This document shows positions 26,397-34,311 of a stretch of 64,000 nt of DNA, one piece after another; positions within the stretch are counted from its first letter, which is position 1; each line of letters starts with the position of its first letter. The notes beneath the pieces are model-generated. The model did no database searches, was not told the origin of the DNA, and was given only the letters and a program-made list of their open reading frames with translations. Source of the stretch: Candidatus Cloacimonadota bacterium (lineage in GTDB: Bacteria; Cloacimonadota; Cloacimonadia; Cloacimonadales; Cloacimonadaceae). Location: positions 1-64,000 of the forward strand of contig JALOBT010000006.1 in the NCBI GenBank assembly GCA_023228125.1. Direction: 5' to 3'. The translations under genes and the position numbers were made by a program.

Positions 26397-27488
26397 TTAA
26401 TCCTTTCCGCGGATGTCTTTGTACATTTCTCTGAGCAGATAACCGCCCTGGATGGCTTGCAAGCTGGGCAGGGCATAATTTACTACCTGATTCCATTTGG
26501 CTATGGGGTGTTTGGGTACAAAAACGATGTCATTGGGCTTGAGGCGGAAATCTCGCACTTGGGCCTTTAAGATGTCTTTGGTATCGATCTTGAAGATGCG
26601 CGGATGAGAGAGGTTCCCGCGAATCACGTATATAGTATATTGAGCGGTGTCCTTGAAGCCTTGAGCAAAGGAGATGCTTTGCAACAGAGTCATATTTTCC
26701 TGGAAGAAGTAGTGGCCTTCCTGATTTACTTCGCCGAGGACGTAAACCTCACGATTGATGGCGGAAGGGATGTAGATATAGTCTCTATCCAAAAGCGGAA
26801 TATTGTACAGCATATTGCCATTTTGGATCAGCTCTACGAAGTCTATGGGTAAGATACGCCCGTCTCGGATGATGAAAGTGCGTTCCAGATCAGCGAGTTC
26901 CACAGAGTTGTTTTGAAAATACCCCAAAGCCAGTCCACCAGCATCTGCCAGAGCGTCCAGAATCCTCATTCTGCCTTGGATTTCTATAATCCCGGGGTAT
27001 GTCACCTTGCCCAAGATGGTGATGGTGGCACTACGTGCTTCAAAGGGCAGGATAGATACCTGGGGATAGTTCAGATATCCTTTCAGCTTATCCTCTATCA
27101 GTGCTGTGGCTTCAGGTATGGTGAGCCCACCCACTTGCACTTCGCCGACTATGCGGTAAGATAAAGTCCCATCTTGTTTCACGATGATCGCGTCAGAATC
27201 CAATTCCGGTTCATCATAAACATAGATCTTCATCTTATCACCAGGTCCCAAGCGATAGGTGGGAAGTGCTATATCGTTCAGACGAACCAGCTCTTCGATG
27301 GTTTCCTGGGTGGTTTGAGTGGCCAGATGGGTCTCTTCAAGGTATTCGGGCATGGCCTGCAGATTCTCTTCAATGTAATTGCTGTTTGTAGAACAAGCAG
27401 CAAGCATTATTCCCAAGGCGAGTACTGTGAGAAACCTGAGCTTGCCGAGAATCTTAATAGTATTCACGGAAGAAGTCCTTGTGTACAT
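26397..27488 (-). CDS. Polysaccharide export outer-membrane lipoprotein (Wza-like)
   Basis: A 363-residue lipoprotein with lipobox LAAC near residue 32. The Poly_export domain starts with YRLGPGDKMKIYVYDEPEL (about residues 78-96). Two SLBB-type domains follow, including VTILGKVTYPG-like and EVYVLGEVNQEGHYFF segments. It should form the outer-membrane channel for the polymer. The reported ATG at 27488 overlaps the Wzc-like gene by 35 bases, with GGAG nine bases upstream. GTG at 27467 (AAGGA upstream) would give a more typical signal peptide and is a real alternative. An apparently short C-terminus ends in a charged tail after about residue 345. Confidence 0.92.
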   Translation of the reverse strand: MYTRTSSVNTIKILGKLRFLTVLALGIMLAACSTNSNYIEENLQAMPEYLEETHLATQTTQETIEELVRLNDIALPTYRLGPGDKMKIYVYDEPELDSDAIIVKQDGTLSYRIVGEVQVGGLTIPEATALIEDKLKGYLNYPQVSILPFEARSATITILGKVTYPGIIEIQGRMRILDALADAGGLALGYFQNNSVELADLERTFIIRDGRILPIDFVELIQNGNMLYNIPLLDRDYIYIPSAINREVYVLGEVNQEGHYFFQENMTLLQSISFAQGFKDTAQYTIYVIRGNLSHPRIFKIDTKDILKAQVRDFRLKPNDIVFVPKHPIAKWNQVVNYALPSLQAIQGGYLLREMYKDIRGKD

Positions 27489-29454
27489 AGTTTAAAACTC
27501 CATGGATTTTTGTGAAATCACGTTGTTTGAGATAGTCTGTCAAACGCTTGAGGCTGCTTCTGCTGCTGCTTTTGAATCTGGCGACCAGGATCAAAAGGTC
27601 TGAGCTTGCTGCGATAGAAGAAAATACAGATACATTGTATTCATGCTCCAAAAGCTCCCAAAAGATATAGTCATATTCCGGCAGCCGGTCTAATAGCTTC
27701 CTGATATGGGATTCACTGAGCACTTTGCTAAAGATGCTGTCATCAGCCAGAAAATAGGCATTGTGAAGCAAGGCATTACTGGTGTCTATGGCATTACTTT
27801 GGTCTCCGTCATCTTGCCAGGGGTCCAGGATATAGTCCTCGGTCTCAGATCTGGTTTCCTTGATGGTTTCTATGTAAAGCACCTTTTTGTTCTGTTGATT
27901 AAACATAGCTATACAGTCCTTCATCAGAAAGGACTTCCCTGTCTCAGGGATGTCGCTGCCTACGCAGATCACCGGATGCGAGCTTTGGTCTGTCAAGCGC
28001 ACTATCTTATCTACCAGGACCTGTAGATTGCGGGAAAACACATTCTCTTCCACCTGAGTTTCATCGGGCAGAATCCCCAGCAGCGGGATGCGGATAAATT
28101 CAGCGAAATCTTTGGGTGACTTGGTATGGGTATCCAGCAATTCCTTTGCCAGCACAAAGATGCTACCAGCGGAAAAGATTATCAAGCCTATGGCAAATAA
28201 GATCAGCTTTCTACGGGCTCCTTCAGGATGCTCGGGCACTTTGGCCTCTTCCAAAATCTCATAATCACTGATGTTTGATTGCATCGCCATCTTGGATTCG
28301 GCCAGCCGGCTTTCCACCAAGCGCAAAATGTCCTGATTCAAGCTCAATTGTCGTTCTATCTCAAAGAAATCACGCTGGACCAGGATGAGGCTTTCCAAGG
28401 CTGCTCGAAGCTTTTGGACTTCCAATTGAAATTCGATATCTTTTTGTAGTGCGCCTTTGCGCTCTGCTTCAAATCTGGATTTATCTACATTGTAATATTG
28501 GGTCAAGTCACTTGGGCCCCAAGTTGTGGCTTCGGGAAGGTCTCTATCTGTTTCGACCATGATCGTTTTCAGCTCTTCAATCTCAGAAAGTACCTTTCTT
28601 ACTTTGGGGTTTGCATCTGTGTAACGGGAGCGCAGCAATTCCAATTCGTTTTCCAATTGCAGCATCTTTTTAGCATCAGTCTGGGTAAAGGTTCGGGTAC
28701 GCACCACCTCATCAGGCAGTTCATCGATTTTCACCTGCATCTCAGCTATCTTACTGTCCAAATCCTTGACATTAAGGGCGTTTTCGATCATCTTCAATTC
28801 CACTTCTTTGAGCTGATCAAATTTGGACTGAGTTTCCTGAGGGATAGAGATTACGCCATATTGGGCACGATGTTGCTCATACTGCTGTTCAAGGGCTTCT
28901 ATATTCCTGAGCCGTAAGGCCTGTTGCTCCAGATAATAGTTATAGAGCTTGAGGGTGGCCGAATTCAGTAGCTTAACATTATGAAGAATAAAGGACTCCG
29001 CCGCAGCATTGGCAATATCCGCAGCCAGTTCTGGATTCTTCCAGCTCACCGAAAAGCGCAAGACATTGGAGCGATTCCCCCTTTGTACATCGATTTTGCG
29101 GTAGAGCTCATCTGGTTTGATCTTTAAATCCAGTTTGCTGATCACCTGGGAAAGTACATCCCGGGTGCGCACGGTCTCCAAAATGGTATTGATATCAAAG
29201 GTCTGATACAAATAGGGCATATCCGCCGGAGTGGACATATTCTTGGGTGCCCGGATCACATAGCAATTCGCTTTCCAACTGGGGCGCAATCTAATCTGAA
29301 CCAGGATTCCTGCGATGACCACCGCGATAAAGGTAACGATTAAAAGTCGCTTAAGTTTGCTGAGGTAAACCTTTGCCAACATTCCCCGGTCAAAGACAAA
29401 AGCTGGGAATTCTGCAGCGGGATGTTCATCCGAATGTAGATTATCACTTAACAA
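27454..29454 (-). CDS. Wzz/Wzc-like polysaccharide co-polymerase with degenerate BY-kinase domain
   Basis: A 666-residue inner-membrane protein. The Wzz domain has a first helix at about residues 35-52, a long periplasmic coiled coil (about 190-410), a GNVR-like region and a second helix near 420. The cytoplasmic tail (about 480-660) matches tyrosine autokinases: the P-loop is kept as SDIPETGKS (Lys507). However, the Walker A' aspartates read IETIKETR, the Walker B Asp is Glu in FWELLEHE, and the C-terminal tyrosine cluster is reduced to Tyr-Tyr. ATP binding may persist but kinase activity looks doubtful. The start is TTG 29454, with GGAG seven bases upstream. It controls chain length and export together with Wza. 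Confidence 0.9.
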   Translation of the reverse strand: MLSDNLHSDEHPAAEFPAFVFDRGMLAKVYLSKLKRLLIVTFIAVVIAGILVQIRLRPSWKANCYVIRAPKNMSTPADMPYLYQTFDINTILETVRTRDVLSQVISKLDLKIKPDELYRKIDVQRGNRSNVLRFSVSWKNPELAADIANAAAESFILHNVKLLNSATLKLYNYYLEQQALRLRNIEALEQQYEQHRAQYGVISIPQETQSKFDQLKEVELKMIENALNVKDLDSKIAEMQVKIDELPDEVVRTRTFTQTDAKKMLQLENELELLRSRYTDANPKVRKVLSEIEELKTIMVETDRDLPEATTWGPSDLTQYYNVDKSRFEAERKGALQKDIEFQLEVQKLRAALESLILVQRDFFEIERQLSLNQDILRLVESRLAESKMAMQSNISDYEILEEAKVPEHPEGARRKLILFAIGLIIFSAGSIFVLAKELLDTHTKSPKDFAEFIRIPLLGILPDETQVEENVFSRNLQVLVDKIVRLTDQSSHPVICVGSDIPETGKSFLMKDCIAMFNQQNKKVLYIETIKETRSETEDYILDPWQDDGDQSNAIDTSNALLHNAYFLADDSIFSKVLSESHIRKLLDRLPEYDYIFWELLEHEYNVSVFSSIAASSDLLILVARFKSSSRSSLKRLTDYLKQRDFTKIHGVLNYVHKDFFREYY

Positions 29455-30583
29455 GTTCTTTCTCCATTGTTTTCCTGATATCTGTGATGGACTGGATCTC
29501 TTGAGGGATCTCTTTGTTTGAAAGCATTATCGAATATGAATGGGGAGCATCAGGTTCGTAACCGTGCATCCCGGGAATCATCTTCAAGCCCATAAAACTG
29601 GGACACAGCAAAATGCCTTCATTTAAAAGAAAATAGGTTTCGCCAAAGCGGCCATGCTCAAAATAGACCTGCATAGCTTTGAGCTCATCATCAGAGATGA
29701 TCTTTCCACAGCTCAAGCCGGCAAGTAAGGCCATGATATCACGCTTTGCAGAGTCGTTTTTCCACCAGAACCTGGCCATGGTGGAATCGTAAAACGCTAT
29801 ATAGTCTTGGCCATATTGGTAGCCCAGAGCCTCGATATCTTTCTTCAAATCATAGCTTCCTTGCACAGGTGCCATGCCGTGATCTGAGATGATATACAAG
29901 CTTACTTCATCGTACACTTTAGTGGCAAATTGATAGAGCTGTGTGATCTGAAGCTCCAGGGAGTTCAATTTGTCTTGAGTAGCCTGGGAGAAGGGGCCGT
30001 GTTCATGCATTACAGCATCCAGATGCGGCAGATAGACATAGGTAAGCTCTACCTTAGCCTCGCTGATTACTTTCTTGTTCTCCAGCAGAATTTGCTCTTC
30101 GCTGTGGCGCCAGTTTGAGCAGTAATAGGGAATATCATGCTGCACGCACCAATCGAAAATGGTGTCTGTAGCCAGGATGCCACCCGGCACAAAATAGTCT
30201 TTCTTCTCCAGATAGTCAAAGTAAGGCAGGTATTTGAAAGGAACGTTATAGAGCTGGAAATAGCCGGTATAGGAATGCATGGCCTTGATTACTTTGCTTA
30301 AGGCATGCCTTACACGCCAACGGTCAAAGATCTGAGGAGGGAGCAAGGCAAAACTTTTTAGCCATTTAAAGGGTGAATGTTCAGGATCATAGATGAAGCT
30401 GGACCAATGCAAGTGCTCATCAGGATATCTTCCTGTAAGGATAGAGGGGTCGGCTGCGGACGAAAATCCGAAGGTGGTCTTAAGTTTGCGTTGGTTCGGT
30501 GCCAAGGCAGACATAAAACCATATTTCTGATAAACCTCCCAGCCCAGAGCGTCTATGAACACATACATGGCCAATTTCTTCAT
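29444..30583 (-). CDS. Alkaline-phosphatase-superfamily phosphodiesterase/pyrophosphatase
   Basis: A 379-residue protein from ATG 30583 (AAGGGGA upstream; the longer frame would overlap the upstream gene). Metal-site motifs of type I phosphodiesterase/nucleotide pyrophosphatases are present: FIDALGW (Asp), SSAADPSILTG with the presumed nucleophile, YLPHLDAVMHEHG (Asp, His), ISDHGM (Asp-His) and MHG near residue 350. No signal peptide is seen, although residues 1-12 are hydrophobic, so a cytoplasmic location is likely. In this operon it could hydrolyse a nucleotide sugar or transfer a phospho-substituent to the glycan. It ends inside the start of the Wzc-like gene. Confidence 0.82.
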   Translation of the reverse strand: MKKLAMYVFIDALGWEVYQKYGFMSALAPNQRKLKTTFGFSSAADPSILTGRYPDEHLHWSSFIYDPEHSPFKWLKSFALLPPQIFDRWRVRHALSKVIKAMHSYTGYFQLYNVPFKYLPYFDYLEKKDYFVPGGILATDTIFDWCVQHDIPYYCSNWRHSEEQILLENKKVISEAKVELTYVYLPHLDAVMHEHGPFSQATQDKLNSLELQITQLYQFATKVYDEVSLYIISDHGMAPVQGSYDLKKDIEALGYQYGQDYIAFYDSTMARFWWKNDSAKRDIMALLAGLSCGKIISDDELKAMQVYFEHGRFGETYFLLNEGILLCPSFMGLKMIPGMHGYEPDAPHSYSIMLSNKEIPQEIQSITDIRKTMEKELVK

Positions 30584-30597
30584 CTTAATATTCCCCT

Positions 30598-31731
30598 TTA
30601 ATTGTAAGCTTGCCACAGCTTTACAAAACTATACCTTAACATTTCAAGATCATAATGCTCAGGTAGTGACAATATAGTTTGCAGCCGGATATTGTCAATC
30701 TTATCTTCAAAAAGCAGGTGGGGGAGAGCCATATACAAACGCAATCTGGGATGGCTAAATGCCGCTTTACTTAATATAGCTTGTGGAGGCAGATCGCGCA
30801 GGGTGTAGCCCAGATTCTTTATTCTCATAGCTTTCCGGGAAGTGGATACCTGAGTAAGCCGCTGAAGATATTGGCTGTAGGATAGGCTCTTTTCGCCAAA
30901 GTAGCGTGCCCAAAGAGCATAGTAAATATCACGATAAATCTGTATAGCCTGGGCAAATTCCGCTTGCAAAGCTTCCCAGCCGGGATCGTGCAGCTCTGGC
31001 TTTAGCTTGAAGGCCATAGCCGAGCTGATCAGCTCTTTTAGACTGGGTTGATCTGTGTACTGCGAAAGATCGAGATCTGCCAGATCTTTCAGACGCTGCA
31101 GGTTTGAGTGATGATACTTGCGCTCAAAGATCAGGATTGCATCCAAAATCCCCTGATAGGCTTTGTGGATATTGCGCAAGATAAAATCCAGATTCCGGTG
31201 ATAATCCTCCTGGCTCAGATATTCCCGGGCAAAAAAGAGTCCCATGCCGCGGTTCATCAGCATCCTGAGTGCCTCATCCTGAGGAAGATCTTCAGGCTTC
31301 CAAGCGGGTAGGTAGCTCAGGATGTGGGCATTGCCATAGATTACTTTATGAGCGCAGCTCAGGTCATAGTACATCAGGCTAATATCTTCATGTGTCAGGC
31401 TGCTCGCGTTTTTGGCCTTGGCAAAATCAATATCTATGCCATAGTGTTCGCTCAGCTCTTGATGCAGAGTGCTCAGTTTTTGGTTTACAGAGCGTTTTTG
31501 CCAGAATGGCAGAGCATTTGTAAATACGAAGAAATCCAGATCGTTATAGAGCTTTTCCTGGCCATCCTGGAGCAGAACTCCACCTTCAGAGCGGCCATAA
31601 CCTCCGCCCAAAACCAAAGCTTTGACCTTGTGTGATGGAATCACTTCCAAAAACCGCTCACAGATTTCCCACAACACTTTCTGGATGTAGTTATGAAAGC
31701 TGTCACTACCGTAAACGCTATACTTTGGCAC
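30598..31731 (-). CDS. Nucleotidyltransferase-fold protein of the exopolysaccharide operon
   Basis: A 377-residue protein from GTG 31731, chosen because AGAAGG lies six bases upstream; ATG 31737 directly abuts that site. The N-terminal part has a Pol-beta-type nucleotidyltransferase signature: GGGYGRSEG (about residues 42-50), NDLDFFV with the first two metal aspartates, and GIDIDFAKA with the third. The rest (about 130-377) is helical, rich in leucine and tyrosine, and of no family I know. It overlaps the upstream gene by about 14 bases and precedes the phosphodiesterase gene by 14, so the two probably work together. The product could be a nucleotidylated sugar, lipid or protein. Confidence 0.72.
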   Translation of the reverse strand: MPKYSVYGSDSFHNYIQKVLWEICERFLEVIPSHKVKALVLGGGYGRSEGGVLLQDGQEKLYNDLDFFVFTNALPFWQKRSVNQKLSTLHQELSEHYGIDIDFAKAKNASSLTHEDISLMYYDLSCAHKVIYGNAHILSYLPAWKPEDLPQDEALRMLMNRGMGLFFAREYLSQEDYHRNLDFILRNIHKAYQGILDAILIFERKYHHSNLQRLKDLADLDLSQYTDQPSLKELISSAMAFKLKPELHDPGWEALQAEFAQAIQIYRDIYYALWARYFGEKSLSYSQYLQRLTQVSTSRKAMRIKNLGYTLRDLPPQAILSKAAFSHPRLRLYMALPHLLFEDKIDNIRLQTILSLPEHYDLEMLRYSFVKLWQAYN

Positions 31732-33139
31732 CTGCATCCTTCTTTTGAGGCTTCGATTTCAAGCCATGAAAAGGTCTTCTGAACAAGGCTCTAAACAAAA
31801 TCTGGAGGTTTAGAAGGGTGGATATCTTATCAATATACTCCAGCTCATAAAAAATCTCAGCTTCCAGATTACCGTCTTTTTGGCTTTCTGCCAAGGAAAA
31901 TACACCCGGATTATATACCGGTAATTCCATAATCATCTCACGGTGTTTGACCGTATTGGTCAGCAGTCTATTGCCCACCAAATATAGCTTTCCAGAAAAG
32001 GCGGCACTGTAAAGCTGATCAAATTTATCCAGAGACATATTCAGTAGCATTCGCCCCCACCAACTTTTTGTCAAGACCTCGGAATCGGTATAGGAATCTA
32101 CACTCAGGTTATGATCCATCAAGTACTCAGCTTTCTTTTTGCCTGCAATGAGGCGGTAGGGCAGAAAGAGCAGCAGCCAGGGCAGGGCTTGCAACAGAAA
32201 GAGTAGCAGTGCCAAAGCTCTCTGAACCATGCGGTTAAAGAAAGAAGTAACGATACCCAATTCTACTTGAGACAAGAGCACCCGATCCGCAAAATGGATA
32301 TGTTCACTGGATTCAGCACTGATGAGATGTCCCTTATACACTATTTTGTGATCAATATCCAGATCTTTGCCCACATAGGTATTATCATATACAATGCTAT
32401 GAGTTACACTACTGCCATCATCGATGATTACGTTATTGCCGATGATGCTATTGGGCCCCACCAGGGTATCTTTTTGAAAGCGGCAGTTATTCCCGATCAT
32501 AATGGGCGCATGTAATTCAGAGCTGCGTGGATAGACCAGATTCAGGCCCAGGAAAGTTTCTTTGTCGTTGGAGTAGCCCGGCAAGACATAGTCCTTACTA
32601 TATTTGTTCAGGATTGCCATGCTGATATTGTAGTAGGTGATGGCATCTGGTATTTCCAGAACCTTGCAAGCATCGGATAGCTTAACGTCTTCATGGCAGA
32701 GCTCGCTGATTTTATCACCTTGGGGCAGATAAAGTATGCGCCGTTTCTCACAGCAGAATCTTGAAGAAAAGTCGATAGCTTTTTGGATCTGATTGCGATC
32801 GTATTGCAGAAAGAAGAATCCATTCCAAATCAGAAGATCATCATTCTTAGCAAAGGAGTAGTTCTTCAGGTAAACGTTTTGTATGCTATCGCCAGAGCGT
32901 GCGAAGGCATAAGAGATCTCGATTCCCCATTTTGTGCCAAAGCCCAGATGATGCTGGAGCTCTTTGATGGAATCATCGGATACTATTCTCAGTTCTTTGA
33001 TATTCATCAGCACAGCAAAATCCAAAGAGTATTCTACAAGGGGTTTGTTGGCTATTTTTAGCAGATAGGGGTTTACCCCTGGTAAATACTCAGTCAGCCA
33101 AGAGCTTTCTTCACTTTTTGCATATATCAAACAACGCAC
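31718..33139 (-). CDS. Fusion: sugar nucleotidyltransferase-like, beta-helix and degenerate phosphoglycosyl-transferase domains
   Basis: A 473-residue protein with three parts. Residues 1-200 resemble an NDP-sugar pyrophosphorylase (NKPLVEYSLDFA), but the Rossmann N-terminus lacks the usual GxGTRxxP loop. Residues about 210-275 are hexapeptide repeats (left-handed beta helix). Residues 300-455 align with bacterial sugar transferases: a membrane segment at 305-330, SLDKFDQL, LYLVGNRLL, NPGVF and a terminal ELEYIDKISTLLNLQILF. In active enzymes the SLDELPQ motif gives the Asp-Glu dyad; here it is Asp371-Lys372, so this domain is probably inactive. The start is GTG 33139 after GAGG. It may be a scaffold or regulator of the first membrane step. 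Confidence 0.8.
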   Translation of the reverse strand: MRCLIYAKSEESSWLTEYLPGVNPYLLKIANKPLVEYSLDFAVLMNIKELRIVSDDSIKELQHHLGFGTKWGIEISYAFARSGDSIQNVYLKNYSFAKNDDLLIWNGFFFLQYDRNQIQKAIDFSSRFCCEKRRILYLPQGDKISELCHEDVKLSDACKVLEIPDAITYYNISMAILNKYSKDYVLPGYSNDKETFLGLNLVYPRSSELHAPIMIGNNCRFQKDTLVGPNSIIGNNVIIDDGSSVTHSIVYDNTYVGKDLDIDHKIVYKGHLISAESSEHIHFADRVLLSQVELGIVTSFFNRMVQRALALLLFLLQALPWLLLFLPYRLIAGKKKAEYLMDHNLSVDSYTDSEVLTKSWWGRMLLNMSLDKFDQLYSAAFSGKLYLVGNRLLTNTVKHREMIMELPVYNPGVFSLAESQKDGNLEAEIFYELEYIDKISTLLNLQILFRALFRRPFHGLKSKPQKKDAGAKV

Positions 33140-33162
33140 ATAGCCTCACTTTCTTAAGAAGT

Positions 33163-33510
33163 TCATTCACCCAAGTCCTGATCAAAACCGAGTAGTGCAG
33201 TTTCCAGGTCGTCAAAAATGTGAAATATCCGGTGCGCTCTGGTAATATCAAATACCATGCGCGGCTTTTCCTGCAAGTTTGCGATATAGATGTCGCCTCC
33301 ACCCTGAGAGGCGGATTTGAGGCAGGCTACGATGGTGCCCAGCCCTGTGCTATCTATGAAGTCACATTCCTTTAAATCAAACACAAAATTCACGGCTTTA
33401 TCTGCCACTTCCGAAAACAGGCCTCTAAGCTGCGGAGCGCTGTAAGCATCCAGGCGTCCTTTGAGCTCAATAATGCCGATCCGGTTTTCTTGTCTATAGT
33501 TAATATTCAT
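33163..33510 (-). CDS. STAS-domain anti-anti-sigma-factor-like protein
   Basis: A single-domain STAS protein of 115 residues, SpoIIAA/RsbV type. The phosphorylation-site motif IDSTGLGT contains Ser54, and the N-terminal strands (IGIIELKGRLDAYSAP) are typical. It would switch a partner by reversible phosphorylation by an anti-sigma/HPK-like kinase, but no such kinase or phosphatase is in the window. GGAG precedes ATG 33510. It sits in the operon between the active phosphoglycosyl transferase gene (upstream, 51-base gap) and the degenerate fusion gene (downstream, 23-base gap). A partner-switch on polysaccharide synthesis is a plausible inference. Confidence 0.9.
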   Translation of the reverse strand: MNINYRQENRIGIIELKGRLDAYSAPQLRGLFSEVADKAVNFVFDLKECDFIDSTGLGTIVACLKSASQGGGDIYIANLQEKPRMVFDITRAHRIFHIFDDLETALLGFDQDLGE

Positions 33511-33561
33511 CTTGTCTCCTCATAGATATTATTTCTGGTGCCCAAAGCCAAGCCAGTCTCA

Positions 33562-34293
33562 TCAATAAGCTCCTTTGCCACTGATGACGGCCGGGATGGT
33601 CTTTAGCAAGATAATCAGGTCATTCTTTATGCCTTGGCTGCGGATGTATTGCATGTCAAGCTGCACCTGTTGCTGAAAAGGAATCTCGCTGCGCCCTTTG
33701 ATTTGCCAGAGGCAGGTGATGCCAGGCTTCACATGCAGTCTTTTTCTGTCTTCCAGTGAATATTGCAGCACCTCCAGGGGAAGTGGCGGTCTGGGACCCA
33801 CCAGGCTCATGTCTCCTTTTAGCACATTGAACAATTGCGGTAGTTCGTCTATAGAGAAACGCCGGATGAACTTGCCCACCCTGGTTATCCGCGGGTCGTT
33901 TTTCATCTTGAAGATAACCCCATCTTTGGATTCATTCTGCTTTAGAAGTTGATCTTTGTGCTTATCCGCATCTTTATACATAGAGCGGAATTTGATAAAG
34001 CCGAAGTAAGCGCCATTCAGCCCCACTCTATTTGCTACGTAAAATATGGGGCCAGGATCTGTGATGTAGATGAGTATAGCAGTTACCAAAAAGAGCGGTG
34101 AAAGCAAGATAAGTAAGATCAGCGAACCTGAAAAGTCCATGGCAGCCTTGATGGATTTGGCAAAACTCACGGTCCATTCCCAGATTGAAATCTTGAGCTG
34201 CATCCGCAGGGGGCTTCTTTTTTTACCCATCTGGATCAGCCGTTCGATCTCTTTTATCCGCTGACTATTTATGTTTCCTTTCAAAGCTGCCAT
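33562..34293 (-). CDS. Initiating phosphoglycosyl transferase (bacterial sugar transferase family)
   Basis: A monotopic phosphoglycosyl transferase of 243 residues. It transfers a sugar-1-phosphate to undecaprenyl phosphate and so starts the repeat unit. The membrane re-entrant segment is at about residues 52-77. KFRSMY follows near 101. The catalytic dyad is Asp149-Glu150 in SIDELPQ, then LVGPRP and VKPGITCLWQIKGRSE. It lacks the large N-terminal CoA-binding region of WbaP, like the short PglC/EpsL form, though with about 40 extra N-terminal residues. The ATG at 34293 has only a weak ribosome site. It supplies the active dyad missing in the 31718-33139 fusion. Confidence 0.92.
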   Translation of the reverse strand: MAALKGNINSQRIKEIERLIQMGKKRSPLRMQLKISIWEWTVSFAKSIKAAMDFSGSLILLILLSPLFLVTAILIYITDPGPIFYVANRVGLNGAYFGFIKFRSMYKDADKHKDQLLKQNESKDGVIFKMKNDPRITRVGKFIRRFSIDELPQLFNVLKGDMSLVGPRPPLPLEVLQYSLEDRKRLHVKPGITCLWQIKGRSEIPFQQQVQLDMQYIRSQGIKNDLIILLKTIPAVISGKGAY

Positions 34294-34311
34294 TTCTTTT
34301 CATTCTCCAAA

